Part shown: positions 1 through 5,251 of the stretch, piece after piece
Numbering within the stretch: position 1 is the first letter of the stretch
Layout of the letters: the number at the start of each line of letters is the position of its first letter
NCBI GenBank assembly: GCA_964603325.1
Contig: CAZRUH010000032.1
Span: 1-7,206, forward strand
Reading direction: 5' to 3'
DNA: 7,206 bases
DNA from: LSNR01 sp964603325
GTDB lineage: Bacteria; Patescibacteriota; Minisyncoccia; Moranbacterales; UBA9337
Made by a program: the position numbers and the translations under genes
Notes under the pieces: model-generated
Database searches by the model: none
What the model was told of the DNA's origin: nothing
What the model saw: only the letters and a program-made list of their open reading frames with translations

Positions 1-59
1 CATTCTCTTTGTTTGTTATTTACCAATTCTCCTGACCGATCTAAAATATTTTTTTTCAT
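1..59 (-). CDS. Possible 5' end of a minus-strand gene running off the left edge
   Basis: On the minus strand an ATG at 59-57 opens a frame that stays open to the window edge and reads MKKNILDRSGELVNNKQRE. A frame stop (TAG at 74-72) lies just upstream, so ATG is the first good start. The polar, Lys/Asn-rich beginning looks like a normal cytoplasmic protein N-terminus, but 19 residues are too few to recognise a family. There is no clear Shine-Dalgarno sequence. It would follow the 51-residue minus-strand ORF by 19 nt, so the two could be one transcript. It could also be chance open frame in AT-rich DNA. Confidence 0.3.
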   Translation of the reverse strand, partial: MKKNILDRSGELVNNKQRE

Positions 60-78
60 TGGAATGTTTCTCTATAAA

Positions 79-234
79 TTATCTAGCATCTTGCAAATAT
101 TCTTTTATATTTTTTCCTATTTGCTTTTTAATAATTTCAACATTAAATCGCCAGTTATTTTTAAAGAAAAAATTTATCTCTCTAATTATTTTCGCTTCTT
201 TGAAAGATGCTTTTTGAATATTGCTATTTTTCAT
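79..234 (-). CDS. Possible 51-residue hypothetical protein (minus strand)
   Basis: A complete minus-strand ORF, ATG at 234-232 and TAA at 81-79. It encodes 51 residues, beginning MKNSNIQKASFKEAKIIREI and ending with IKEYLQDAR. The product is basic and helical-looking, with no signal peptide or membrane segment. GC is higher at codon position 1 than at position 2, as expected for real coding sequence, but the sample is small. No family is recognised and there is no Shine-Dalgarno sequence. It is antisense to the upstream extension of the + strand membrane-protein frame, and its first 14 nt overlap that gene's nominal TTG start, so both readings are unlikely to be fully functional. It may be a remnant. 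Confidence 0.35.
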   Translation of the reverse strand: MKNSNIQKASFKEAKIIREINFFFKNNWRFNVEIIKKQIGKNIKEYLQDAR

Positions 235-460
235 AATTAGCGTTTTTATTTTTAAAAATATAAATATTCTAGAAAATAGTTACCAACTACTCTTTTTTCT
301 AATATTATCCTTCTCTTTTTCTTTTATTGATGAAAAAATTTCCCTAAGAATGAAAAGATGGGAATATTCTGAAAAAATGCCAAAAATATTTAATGTGGGC
401 ATAACTCCTTTATTTGAAATCGCCTTTACGGGAATATTAACATTTCTTTGTGTTTTTTAA
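221..460 (+). CDS. Small membrane protein, C-terminal part, possibly a broken gene
   Basis: The frame from a nominal TTG at 221 encodes 79 residues. It shows two hydrophobic segments (about residues 1-11 and 22-36), a short charged stretch, the segment RMKRWEYSEKMPKIFNVGIT, and a last hydrophobic helix ending at TAA. The RWEY...MP...VGITPL pattern followed by a terminal helix resembles the C-terminus of small uncharacterised membrane proteins I associate with candidate-phyla bacteria; this is recollection, not a search. The same frame is open from position 2 except for one TGA at 215-217, and reads KKFISLIIFASLKDAF before that codon and ILLFFIISVF after it, which suggests one continuous ancestral protein. 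No in-frame ATG is visible upstream. The gene is therefore either nonsense-interrupted, 5'-truncated, or restarts at the TTG. Function unknown. Confidence 0.45.
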   Translation: MLFFIISVFIFKNINILENSYQLLFFLILSFSFSFIDEKISLRMKRWEYSEKMPKIFNVGITPLFEIAFTGILTFLCVF

Positions 461-490
461 ATATAAATACTTCTTGCCACTTTAAAAAAA

Positions 491-519
491 TTCCCATACC
501 TATTTTTCTTTGCTATACT
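491..519 (+). promoter_or_regulatory. Promoter of copB
   Basis: A sigma-70-like promoter: -35 TTCCCA (491-496, 4 of 6 consensus bases), a 17-nt spacer, and an extended -10 TGCTATACT (511-519; TATACT matches 5 of 6). Transcription would begin near 526, giving a leader of about 28 nt before the ATG at 554. This is the only convincing promoter in the gap between the upstream membrane gene and copB. Confidence 0.6.
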
Positions 520-533
520 TAAACAAAGTTTAA
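519..533. promoter_or_regulatory. Inverted repeat at the copB transcription start, possible operator
   Basis: TTAAAC-AAA-GTTTAA is a perfect inverted repeat with 6-bp arms, beginning at the last base of the -10 box and covering the expected start point. That placement suits a repressor site. It does not look like the TACANNTGTA CopY box or the GC-rich CsoR site, and no copper regulator of those families is in the window, so the binding protein is unknown. In such AT-rich DNA a short repeat could be chance. Confidence 0.35.
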
Positions 534-553
534 CTATTAAATATTTAAATACC

Positions 554-2668
554 ATGAAAAAATATAAATGCCCTAAATGTGGAATGGAATATAATCAACC
601 GGGGAAATGCACTATGGATGGAGCAACGCTTGTTGAAATAAAAGAAAAACATAGTCATACTCACACAAATAATTCAGAACACGACCATCAAGAAAATCAT
701 CCTGACCACGAACAACATAGTCATCACGACCATCACAAAATGATGGCGGAAGATTTTAAGCGAAGGTTTGTTATTTCAGCAATAGTCACGCTTCCTATTT
801 TAATCCTATCTCCGTTAATTCAAGGACTTTTGGGATTTTCATTTTCTTTTGCCGGAGATAAATATTTATTGTTTACCCTATCAAGTTTTATATTTTTCTG
901 GGGAGGACTACCCTTTTTTAAAGGTATTTTCAGCGAGTTGCAACAAAAACGACCGGGAATGATGACCCTTATTGCTTTGGCGATTTCTGTCGCTTATTTT
1001 TACAGCACAGCTGTAGTTTTTGGATTAAAAGGAAAATTTTTCTTTTGGGAGTTGGCCACTTTAATTGATGTTATGCTTCTTGGTCATTGGATTGAAATGA
1101 AATCTGTAATAGGAGCATCTAAGGCTTTGGAAAAATTAGCCGAGCTTATGCCCAACAAAGCTCATTTAATTAAAGATGGAAAAGTTGAAGAAATAAAAAG
1201 CTCTGATTTAAAAAATAATGATATTGTTTTAGTAAAGGCGGGAGAAAAAATACCAGCCGATGGAATAATTATAAAAGGATCCAGCTATATTGATGAATCT
1301 ATGCTTACCGGAGAGTCTAAGCCTGTCAAAAAAGATATTGAGGATAAAGTTATCGGTGGCTCAATAAACGGTGATGGAGTTTTAGAAATAAAGGTTACTG
1401 GAACAGGCGAAAGTTCCTATTTGGCAAAGGTTATTGATTTAGTAAAACAAGCACAAGAAACAAAATCTAAAACTGAAAAATTTGCTGATATTGCAGCTAG
1501 GTGGCTAACGGTTATCGCTATCACTGCCGGAGCTGGAACTTTTACTTATTGGTTTATGTATGGCCCAGATTTAGCTTTTGCTATTGAAAGACTGGCAACT
1601 GTGATGGTTATAGCCTGCCCTCATGCTTTGGGACTTGCTATCCCCTTGGTAAATGCTGTTTCAACTTCAATTTCTGCCAAAAACGGACTGCTTATCAGAA
1701 ATAGAACCGCCTTTGAGAATGCAAGAAAAATAAGCACTGTGGTTTTTGATAAAACAGGAACTTTAACCGAAGGTAATTTTGGTATTAGCTCCATCGTTTT
1801 AGTTGATAAAAATTATGACAGACAACAACTATTGCAATTAACAGCTTCTCTTGAAAAAAATTCAGAACATCCTGTCGCCAAAAGTATTACCCAAAAAGCA
1901 AAAGAAGAAAAATTAGGTTCATTAAATGTTTCTGATTTTAAAGTTTTAAAAGGTGAAGGAATTGAAGGTGTTGTAAACAATGAAAAAATTCAACTAATTA
2001 GCAAAAAAGCTTTTGAAACAAGAAACTTTAAATTACCGGAAGAAATAGAGATAGACGACACTGCCACTCTCATCTACGCAGTAATAAACAATAATCCGGT
2101 TGGAATAATCGCACTTGAGGATCAAATAAGAAAAGAATCTTTTGAAGCTATAAAGAAGTTAAAAGAGCAAGGAATAAAATGTTTTATGCTTACCGGAGAT
2201 AACAAAAAAATAGCCAAAGATGTTTCCGATAAATTAAAACTTGACGGATTTTTTGCGGAAGTATTGCCACACGAAAAACAAGAAAAAATTAAGGAACTTC
2301 AAGAGCAGGGAGAGTTTGTGGCTATGACCGGTGATGGCATCAATGATGCTCCTGCTCTAGCCTTGGCAGACATTGGAATTGCCATTGGCTCAGGCACGGA
2401 TGTCGCTTCTGAAACAGCTGATATAATACTGGTAAATAATAATCCTAAAGATGTTGTTTCTTTAATTCTTTTTGGTAAAGCTACTTACAAAAAAATGGTT
2501 CAAAATTTATTTTGGGCAACCGGATATAATGCTTTCGCCATACCCTTAGCTGCAGGTGTTTTAATAAGTTATGGAATTTTAATCTCCCCTGCCATCGGCG
2601 CTGCCCTAATGTCATTAAGCACGGTAATTGTCGCCGTAAATGCTAGATTGTTGAGAGTACAAAAATAA
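554..2668 (+). CDS. copB: CopB-type copper/silver-exporting P1B-3 ATPase
   Basis: Inner-membrane P-type ATPase, 704 residues, that uses ATP to pump soft metal ions (Cu+/Cu2+ or Ag+) out of the cytoplasm. The N-terminus has a Cys cluster (C6, C9, C19, in a CPKCG...GKC pattern like heavy-metal-binding mini-domains) and then 12 histidines between residues 33 and 61. Membrane helices appear near 70-92, 104-122, 135-157 and 163-180. The actuator TGES is at 252-255 and the transport-site motif C355-P-H357 is the CPH signature of the CopB class, not the CPC of CopA. Then come the phosphorylation motif DKTGT at D399, the nucleotide-domain HP at 439-440, TGD at 547-549 and GDGINDAP at 593-600. The C-terminal helices contain YNAFAIPLAAG and MSLSTVIVAVNA, typical of P1B-3 pumps. 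The gene looks complete and resembles Enterococcus hirae CopB along its length from memory. It has its own promoter and stands upstream of the ArsR operon. Exact metal preference cannot be read from sequence. Confidence 0.95.
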   Translation: MKKYKCPKCGMEYNQPGKCTMDGATLVEIKEKHSHTHTNNSEHDHQENHPDHEQHSHHDHHKMMAEDFKRRFVISAIVTLPILILSPLIQGLLGFSFSFAGDKYLLFTLSSFIFFWGGLPFFKGIFSELQQKRPGMMTLIALAISVAYFYSTAVVFGLKGKFFFWELATLIDVMLLGHWIEMKSVIGASKALEKLAELMPNKAHLIKDGKVEEIKSSDLKNNDIVLVKAGEKIPADGIIIKGSSYIDESMLTGESKPVKKDIEDKVIGGSINGDGVLEIKVTGTGESSYLAKVIDLVKQAQETKSKTEKFADIAARWLTVIAITAGAGTFTYWFMYGPDLAFAIERLATVMVIACPHALGLAIPLVNAVSTSISAKNGLLIRNRTAFENARKISTVVFDKTGTLTEGNFGISSIVLVDKNYDRQQLLQLTASLEKNSEHPVAKSITQKAKEEKLGSLNVSDFKVLKGEGIEGVVNNEKIQLISKKAFETRNFKLPEEIEIDDTATLIYAVINNNPVGIIALEDQIRKESFEAIKKLKEQGIKCFMLTGDNKKIAKDVSDKLKLDGFFAEVLPHEKQEKIKELQEQGEFVAMTGDGINDAPALALADIGIAIGSGTDVASETADIILVNNNPKDVVSLILFGKATYKKMVQNLFWATGYNAFAIPLAAGVLISYGILISPAIGAALMSLSTVIVAVNARLLRVQK

Positions 2669-2796
2669 TATAACTACTAAAATTAACTGTTTTAAAGCTT
2701 TTTTAGGTATCACTGGTTTTGTTATCTATTTTCATTTTTACTTAAGTTAAAATGATTAGTTATTCAAAGGTTTTACTTAAATATTTTTGATTAAAC

Positions 2797-2824
2797 TTGC
2801 AACTTAATTTTATTGTGCTATTAT
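2797..2824 (+). promoter_or_regulatory. Promoter of the arsR operon
   Basis: A -35 TTGCAA (2797-2802), a 16-nt spacer, and an extended -10 TGCTATTAT (2816-2824; TATTAT matches 5 of 6). Transcription would start near 2831, inside the palindrome at 2819-2846. It is separated from copB by 191 nt, so the arsR operon can be transcribed independently of the pump. Confidence 0.65.
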
Positions 2825-2846
2825 ATCAATATATATTGATATAATA
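2819..2846. promoter_or_regulatory. Perfect 28-bp palindrome, ArsR-type operator
   Basis: Positions 2819-2846 are a perfect, gapless palindrome centred between 2832 and 2833, with half-sites TATTATATCAATAT and its complement. The ATCAA...TTGAT core is the usual shape of ArsR/SmtB operators. It covers the -10 box and the predicted start point and ends 13 nt before the arsR ATG, so a bound dimer would block RNA polymerase and autoregulate the operon until metal binding releases it. Confidence 0.75.
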
Positions 2847-2859
2847 AATTATTAATGTT

Positions 2860-3162
2860 ATGAAATGTTTTTGCAAAAGCAATCAAAGTACAAAGAAACT
2901 CTCCAAGACCGTTTTGTTTTTAAAAGCAGTTTCTGATGAGAATCGTCTGAAAATTATTTGTTTTTTAAAGAACAATGAAAAATGTGTTTGTGAGATTGTT
3001 GATTTTTTAGAATTGCCTCAAAATCTCGTCTCTCATCATCTAAAAGTTTTGAGAAATCAAAATATTTTAAAAACAAGAAAGGTGGGACTAAAAATATTTT
3101 ATTCAATAAATAAGAAAAATATATTAAATATTGTAAAATTTTTTAATTATATAACTATATAA
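2860..3162 (+). CDS. arsR: ArsR/SmtB-family metal(loid)-responsive repressor
   Basis: A 100-residue winged-helix DNA-binding protein that should repress its own operon and leave DNA when it binds a thiophilic ion. The family core is clear: SDENRLKIICFL (25-36), then KCVCEIVDFL with C42 and C44 in the position of the ArsR ELCVCDL metal site, then the recognition helix PQNLVSHHLKVLR (53-65), and the wing around RKVGLKIFYSI (73-83). An extra N-terminal pair, C3 and C5, could complete a site as in CadC-like members, which bind As(III), Sb(III), Cd(II) or Pb(II). The inducer is therefore not decided. The ATG at 2860 is used; another ATG at 2855 is out of frame. There is no Shine-Dalgarno sequence. 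The stop lies 2 nt before the next gene, implying coupled translation. Confidence 0.9.
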   Translation: MKCFCKSNQSTKKLSKTVLFLKAVSDENRLKIICFLKNNEKCVCEIVDFLELPQNLVSHHLKVLRNQNILKTRKVGLKIFYSINKKNILNIVKFFNYITI

Positions 3163-3164
3163 CT

Positions 3165-3419
3165 ATGCAAAAAATAAACATCCAAGTATTTGGATCAGGG
3201 TGTCCGACCTGTAAAATGCTTTATAATAGGGTTTCAGAAATCGCCAAGAATATAAATTCAAACCTAGAGGTTGATTACATTACGGATATTACAAAAATGG
3301 TAGAACTGGGAGCAATGAGTAGTCCCGTTTTTGCTATTGATAACAAAATTATAACTGCCGGGAAATTACCAACTGAAGATGAAATTAAAAATGTAATTTT
3401 AGAAAAATTGAATTCTTAA
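3165..3419 (+). CDS. Thioredoxin-like redox-active disulfide protein
   Basis: An 84-residue minimal thioredoxin-fold protein. Its N-terminus reads INIQVFGSGCPTCKMLYNRV, a beta strand followed by the active-site C13-P-T-C16, and the later SSPVFAIDNKI (about 52-62) holds the cis-proline loop. Length and motif fit the 'redox-active disulfide protein 2' family, which is often found beside ArsR regulators and ArsP-type permeases. It is cytoplasmic, with no signal peptide. By family knowledge it is a thiol-disulfide exchange protein; in this operon it may supply reducing equivalents or deliver a metal(loid) thiolate to the permease, which is inference. It is 2 nt downstream of arsR and 3 nt upstream of the permease gene. 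Confidence 0.88.
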   Translation: MQKINIQVFGSGCPTCKMLYNRVSEIAKNINSNLEVDYITDITKMVELGAMSSPVFAIDNKIITAGKLPTEDEIKNVILEKLNS

Positions 3420-3422
3420 ACT

Positions 3423-4394
3423 ATGAACATTTTTTATCCCTTTGAAATATTGGCAAAATATATAACCTTCAACTTATTTCATCTTCAAATAAATTCTCAT
3501 CTGGCAAACTCTATACAATTTTTCTTTTACGATTCTTTTAAAATTATTGCTCTTATTTTAATAATTACTCACTTGATGAGCTTACTTAGATATTATTTGC
3601 CTGTTGAAAGGTTACGCAATTTCCTAACTAGACATAAATTTTATGGAGTTGATTATTTTTTAGCAACCATCTTTGGGGCTATTACTCCCTTCTGTTCTTG
3701 TTCATCTATTCCATTATTTATTGGTTTTATTGAAGCTGGAATTCCTCTGGGAGTTACCTTCTCTTTTCTAATAACTTCACCCTTAATCAATGAAGTTGCT
3801 TTAGCCTTATTTGTGGGAATGTTCGGAATAAAAATAACTTTATTTTATATTTTAGCGGGAATAATTGTGGGGATGTTTGGCGGATTTATTATTGGAAAAT
3901 TACATCTAGAAAAATATGTAGAAGATTTTGTTTGGAAGGTGCAAAGTCAGAAGCAAAAAATAAACCTTAAAAGAGTTCCTTTTTTAAAAGTATTAAAAAT
4001 AATTTCCAAAGAAGCAATAGGAATAACTGGAAAAATAATTCTCTATGTTTTAGCTGGAGTAGGCTTAGGTGCATTTATCCATGGATTTGTTCCTCAAGGA
4101 TTTTTTGAAAAATATTTACAAAAAGCCAGTTGGTTTAGCGTTCCTTTGGCAGTTATTTTAGCTGTTCCTCTTTATTCAAATGCCAGTGGCGTTATTCCGA
4201 TTATTGAATCGTTGGTAGCAAAAGGAGTTCCTATTGGCACAGCATTAGCTTTAATGATGGCTATTGTTGGAATTTCTCTTCCCGAAGCATTGATTCTTAA
4301 AAAAGTAATCAAGTGGCAATTGCTAGTCATTTTTTTTAGTATTGTGACTGTAGGAATAATAATTATAGGATATTTATTTAATATATTCTTATAA
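3423..4394 (+). CDS. ArsP-type permease (DUF318 family), probable organoarsenical or metal(loid) exporter
   Basis: A polytopic membrane protein of 323 residues with about eight hydrophobic segments. The N-terminal half contains the family signature GAITPFCSCSSIPLF with C91 and C93, followed by GIPLGVTFSFLITSPLINEV. A charged cytoplasmic loop lies at about 160-195. The second half repeats the pattern with AVPLYSNASGVIPII and GVPIGTALALMMAIVGISLPE. In studied ArsP proteins a cysteine pair at this position serves trivalent organoarsenical efflux, but many family members have no known substrate. The tight coupling to an ArsR repressor with Cys ligands and to a CPTC thioredoxin supports metal(loid) export over other roles. 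The gene appears complete. No terminator hairpin is evident after it. Confidence 0.87.
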   Translation: MNIFYPFEILAKYITFNLFHLQINSHLANSIQFFFYDSFKIIALILIITHLMSLLRYYLPVERLRNFLTRHKFYGVDYFLATIFGAITPFCSCSSIPLFIGFIEAGIPLGVTFSFLITSPLINEVALALFVGMFGIKITLFYILAGIIVGMFGGFIIGKLHLEKYVEDFVWKVQSQKQKINLKRVPFLKVLKIISKEAIGITGKIILYVLAGVGLGAFIHGFVPQGFFEKYLQKASWFSVPLAVILAVPLYSNASGVIPIIESLVAKGVPIGTALALMMAIVGISLPEALILKKVIKWQLLVIFFSIVTVGIIIIGYLFNIFL

Positions 4395-4617
4395 ATATTA
4401 TTTCCCATAGAAGTATAATTTTAAACATACTTGGCTCTATTATCTACAAAAATAACTCCATATTATTGTTTTTTTATATATTATCTTACAGAAAATATAA
4501 TCTAAACATATTCAATTTTGTAATCAAAAATAATGTTTGTCTAAAAACAACAAAAACAGACATTCTCAAATACTGTAATAAAAAAATAATATCTATAAAA
4601 ACTTTTAATACAACAAC

Positions 4618-4646
4618 TTGACAAAATTTATTATTAGTAATAACAT
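4618..4646 (+). promoter_or_regulatory. Promoter of the perR gene cluster
   Basis: A perfect -35 TTGACA (4618-4623), an exact 17-nt spacer and a -10 TAACAT (4641-4646, 4 of 6). Transcription would begin near 4653, giving a leader of about 23 nt. The spacer and -10 are overlapped by one palindrome and the start point by another, as expected for strict repression. Confidence 0.7.
4631..4643. promoter_or_regulatory. Operator candidate 1 (TTATTA-G-TAATAA)
   Basis: A perfect odd-centred palindrome, TTATTAGTAATAA, lying in the promoter spacer and covering the first half of the -10 box. Composition and size are close to the known PerR/Fur boxes (for example the Bacillus PerR box TTATAATNATTATAA). 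It shares the direct repeat TTAGTAATAA with the second site, 17 nt downstream. Confidence 0.55.
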
Positions 4647-4649
4647 TTA

Positions 4650-4671
4650 ATTAGTAATAATTATTATTAAT
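4650..4671. promoter_or_regulatory. Operator candidate 2, 22-bp near-perfect palindrome
   Basis: A palindrome centred between 4660 and 4661 with a perfect 12-bp core TAATAATTATTA and one mismatched pair (4654/4667) in 11 bp arms. It covers the expected transcription start and ends 4 nt before the perR ATG. PerR- or Fur-type autorepression is the simplest reading. Confidence 0.6.
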
Positions 4672-4675
4672 AAAA

Positions 4676-5068
4676 ATGCAAAGATTAACTAATCAAAAAC
4701 AAGTTATTCTAGATTATGTTCAGAGTGTTTATTCTCACCCCACCGCCGAAGAAGTTTACTTGGCTGTTAAGAGAAAATTGCCTAGAATTAGTTTGGGAAC
4801 CGTTTACAGAAATCTGGAAAATTTTGCCGAGGAAGGCACTATCCTTGAACTTAGAGGAAGAATAAAAAGATATGATGGCAACACCTCTAATCATCAACAC
4901 TTTATCTGCACCAATTGCGATCATGTTTTTGATATATTTGAAAAAAGCATTAATCTAAACAAAATAAGGAAAAAAATATACAAAATAGGTAGAATAAAAC
5001 GATATGATTTTTATATATATGGCATTTGTCGAAGTTGCCATAGTAAAAATAATAAAAAAATTAAGTAA
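4676..5068 (+). CDS. perR: PerR-like peroxide-sensing Fur-family regulator
   Basis: A 130-residue Fur-family repressor: N-terminal winged helix (TNQKQVILDYV, HPTAEEVY, ISLGTVYRNLENF at about 38-50) and C-terminal dimerisation domain. Structural zinc ligands C78, C81, C118 and C121 form two CxxC pairs. The residues matching the regulatory metal ligands of Bacillus PerR are H21, D67, H73, H75 and D86. Asp at the last position, not Glu, is the feature used to tell PerR from Fur, so peroxide sensing by metal-catalysed His oxidation is likely but inferred. It is somewhat shorter at the N-terminus than many homologues; an in-frame TAA at 4658-4660 rules out an earlier start. Its promoter carries two palindromes, suggesting autorepression. 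Rubrerythrin and superoxide reductase lie downstream, a classic peroxide-stress context. Confidence 0.88.
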   Translation: MQRLTNQKQVILDYVQSVYSHPTAEEVYLAVKRKLPRISLGTVYRNLENFAEEGTILELRGRIKRYDGNTSNHQHFICTNCDHVFDIFEKSINLNKIRKKIYKIGRIKRYDFYIYGICRSCHSKNNKKIK

Positions 5069-5115
5069 GCATTTAATAATTTTTGCCTTTGCAAAAGTTA
5101 TTAAACCAATAAAAT

Positions 5116-5193
5116 ATGGCATGTAAAAAAAGAAAAGCAACCTCAAAAAAAACCAAAAAAAAGAAATGCGGAGGTTGCAAAAGTAAAAAATAA
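5116..5193 (+). CDS. Lys-rich 25-residue microprotein with CGGC motif
   Basis: A complete small ORF from ATG 5116 to TAA 5191-5193. The product begins MACKKRKATSKKTKKKK and ends CGGCKSKK. It has 13 Lys and one Arg among 25 residues and three cysteines (C3, C18, C21), with no acidic residue at all. The basic tail resembles histone-H1-like or nucleic-acid-binding tails, and the C18-G-G-C21 pair could bind a metal or form a disulfide. No known family is recognised. It sits 47 nt after perR and 58 nt before rubrerythrin on the same strand, so it probably shares their transcript. No Shine-Dalgarno sequence is visible, as for its neighbours. A-rich DNA easily encodes Lys, so chance cannot be dismissed, but the GC-containing TGCGGAGGTTGC block stands out from its surroundings. 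Confidence 0.55.
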   Translation: MACKKRKATSKKTKKKKCGGCKSKK

Positions 5194-5203
5194 TAATTAA
5201 ACT
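5175..5203 (+). promoter_or_regulatory. Possible internal promoter for rubrerythrin
   Basis: TTGCAA (5175-5180), a 17-nt spacer and TAAACT (5198-5203, 4 of 6) could form a weak promoter overlapping the end of the microprotein gene. It would start transcription near the beginning of the inverted repeat at 5208. The spacer contains TAATAATTA (5191-5199), which matches three quarters of the core of operator candidate 2, so PerR control is conceivable. Confidence 0.25.
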
Positions 5204-5207
5204 TTAC

Positions 5208-5241
5208 ATTTACAATCTAGCATCGTGCTAAATTTGTAAAT
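5208..5241 (+). promoter_or_regulatory. Long inverted repeat / hairpin before rubrerythrin
   Basis: Arms ATTTACAATCTAGCA (5208-5222) and TGCTAAATTTGTAAAT (5226-5241) flank a 3-nt loop TCG. They pair as an outer 8-bp stem (ATTTACAA with TTGTAAAT), a short internal irregularity with one bulged base, and an inner stem (TAGCA with TGCTA). No T-run follows, so it is not a standard intrinsic terminator. It ends 10 nt before the rubrerythrin ATG. It could be an operator at DNA level, or an mRNA hairpin affecting processing or translation of rubrerythrin. Confidence 0.6.
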
Positions 5242-5251
5242 AAGAAAAAAT

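Larger units (their letters stand above)
4395..4675. other. AT-rich intergenic gap without a recognisable gene
   Basis: No convincing ORF, tRNA or rRNA gene is seen on either strand. The left part holds a weak inverted repeat (AAGTAT at 4411-4416, ATACTT at 4427-4432) and T-rich runs near 4469-4480. The last 60 nt are the promoter and operator region of the next gene, described separately. A small RNA in 4440-4610 cannot be excluded. Confidence 0.5.

Noticed and set aside
13..240. + strand 75-codon ORF
   Set aside because: Nominal TTG start, Phe/Ile/Tyr-rich translation without a recognisable pattern, and exact antisense of the more protein-like minus-strand 51-residue ORF; treated as a shadow.
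2690..2710. AAAGCTTT followed by T-run after copB as a terminator
   Set aside because: The palindrome has no loop and too few GC pairs to act as an intrinsic terminator.
4172..4408. Minus-strand 78-codon ORF
   Set aside because: Lies antisense within the conserved permease gene, and the + strand reading is clearly the real one.
4411..4432. Inverted repeat AAGTAT...ATACTT after the permease as a terminator
   Set aside because: Only 6 AT-rich base pairs, a 10-nt loop and no following T-run.
4709..5146. Minus-strand ORFs of 71 and 63 codons
   Set aside because: They oppose the well-supported perR gene and the microprotein region, and show no motif.
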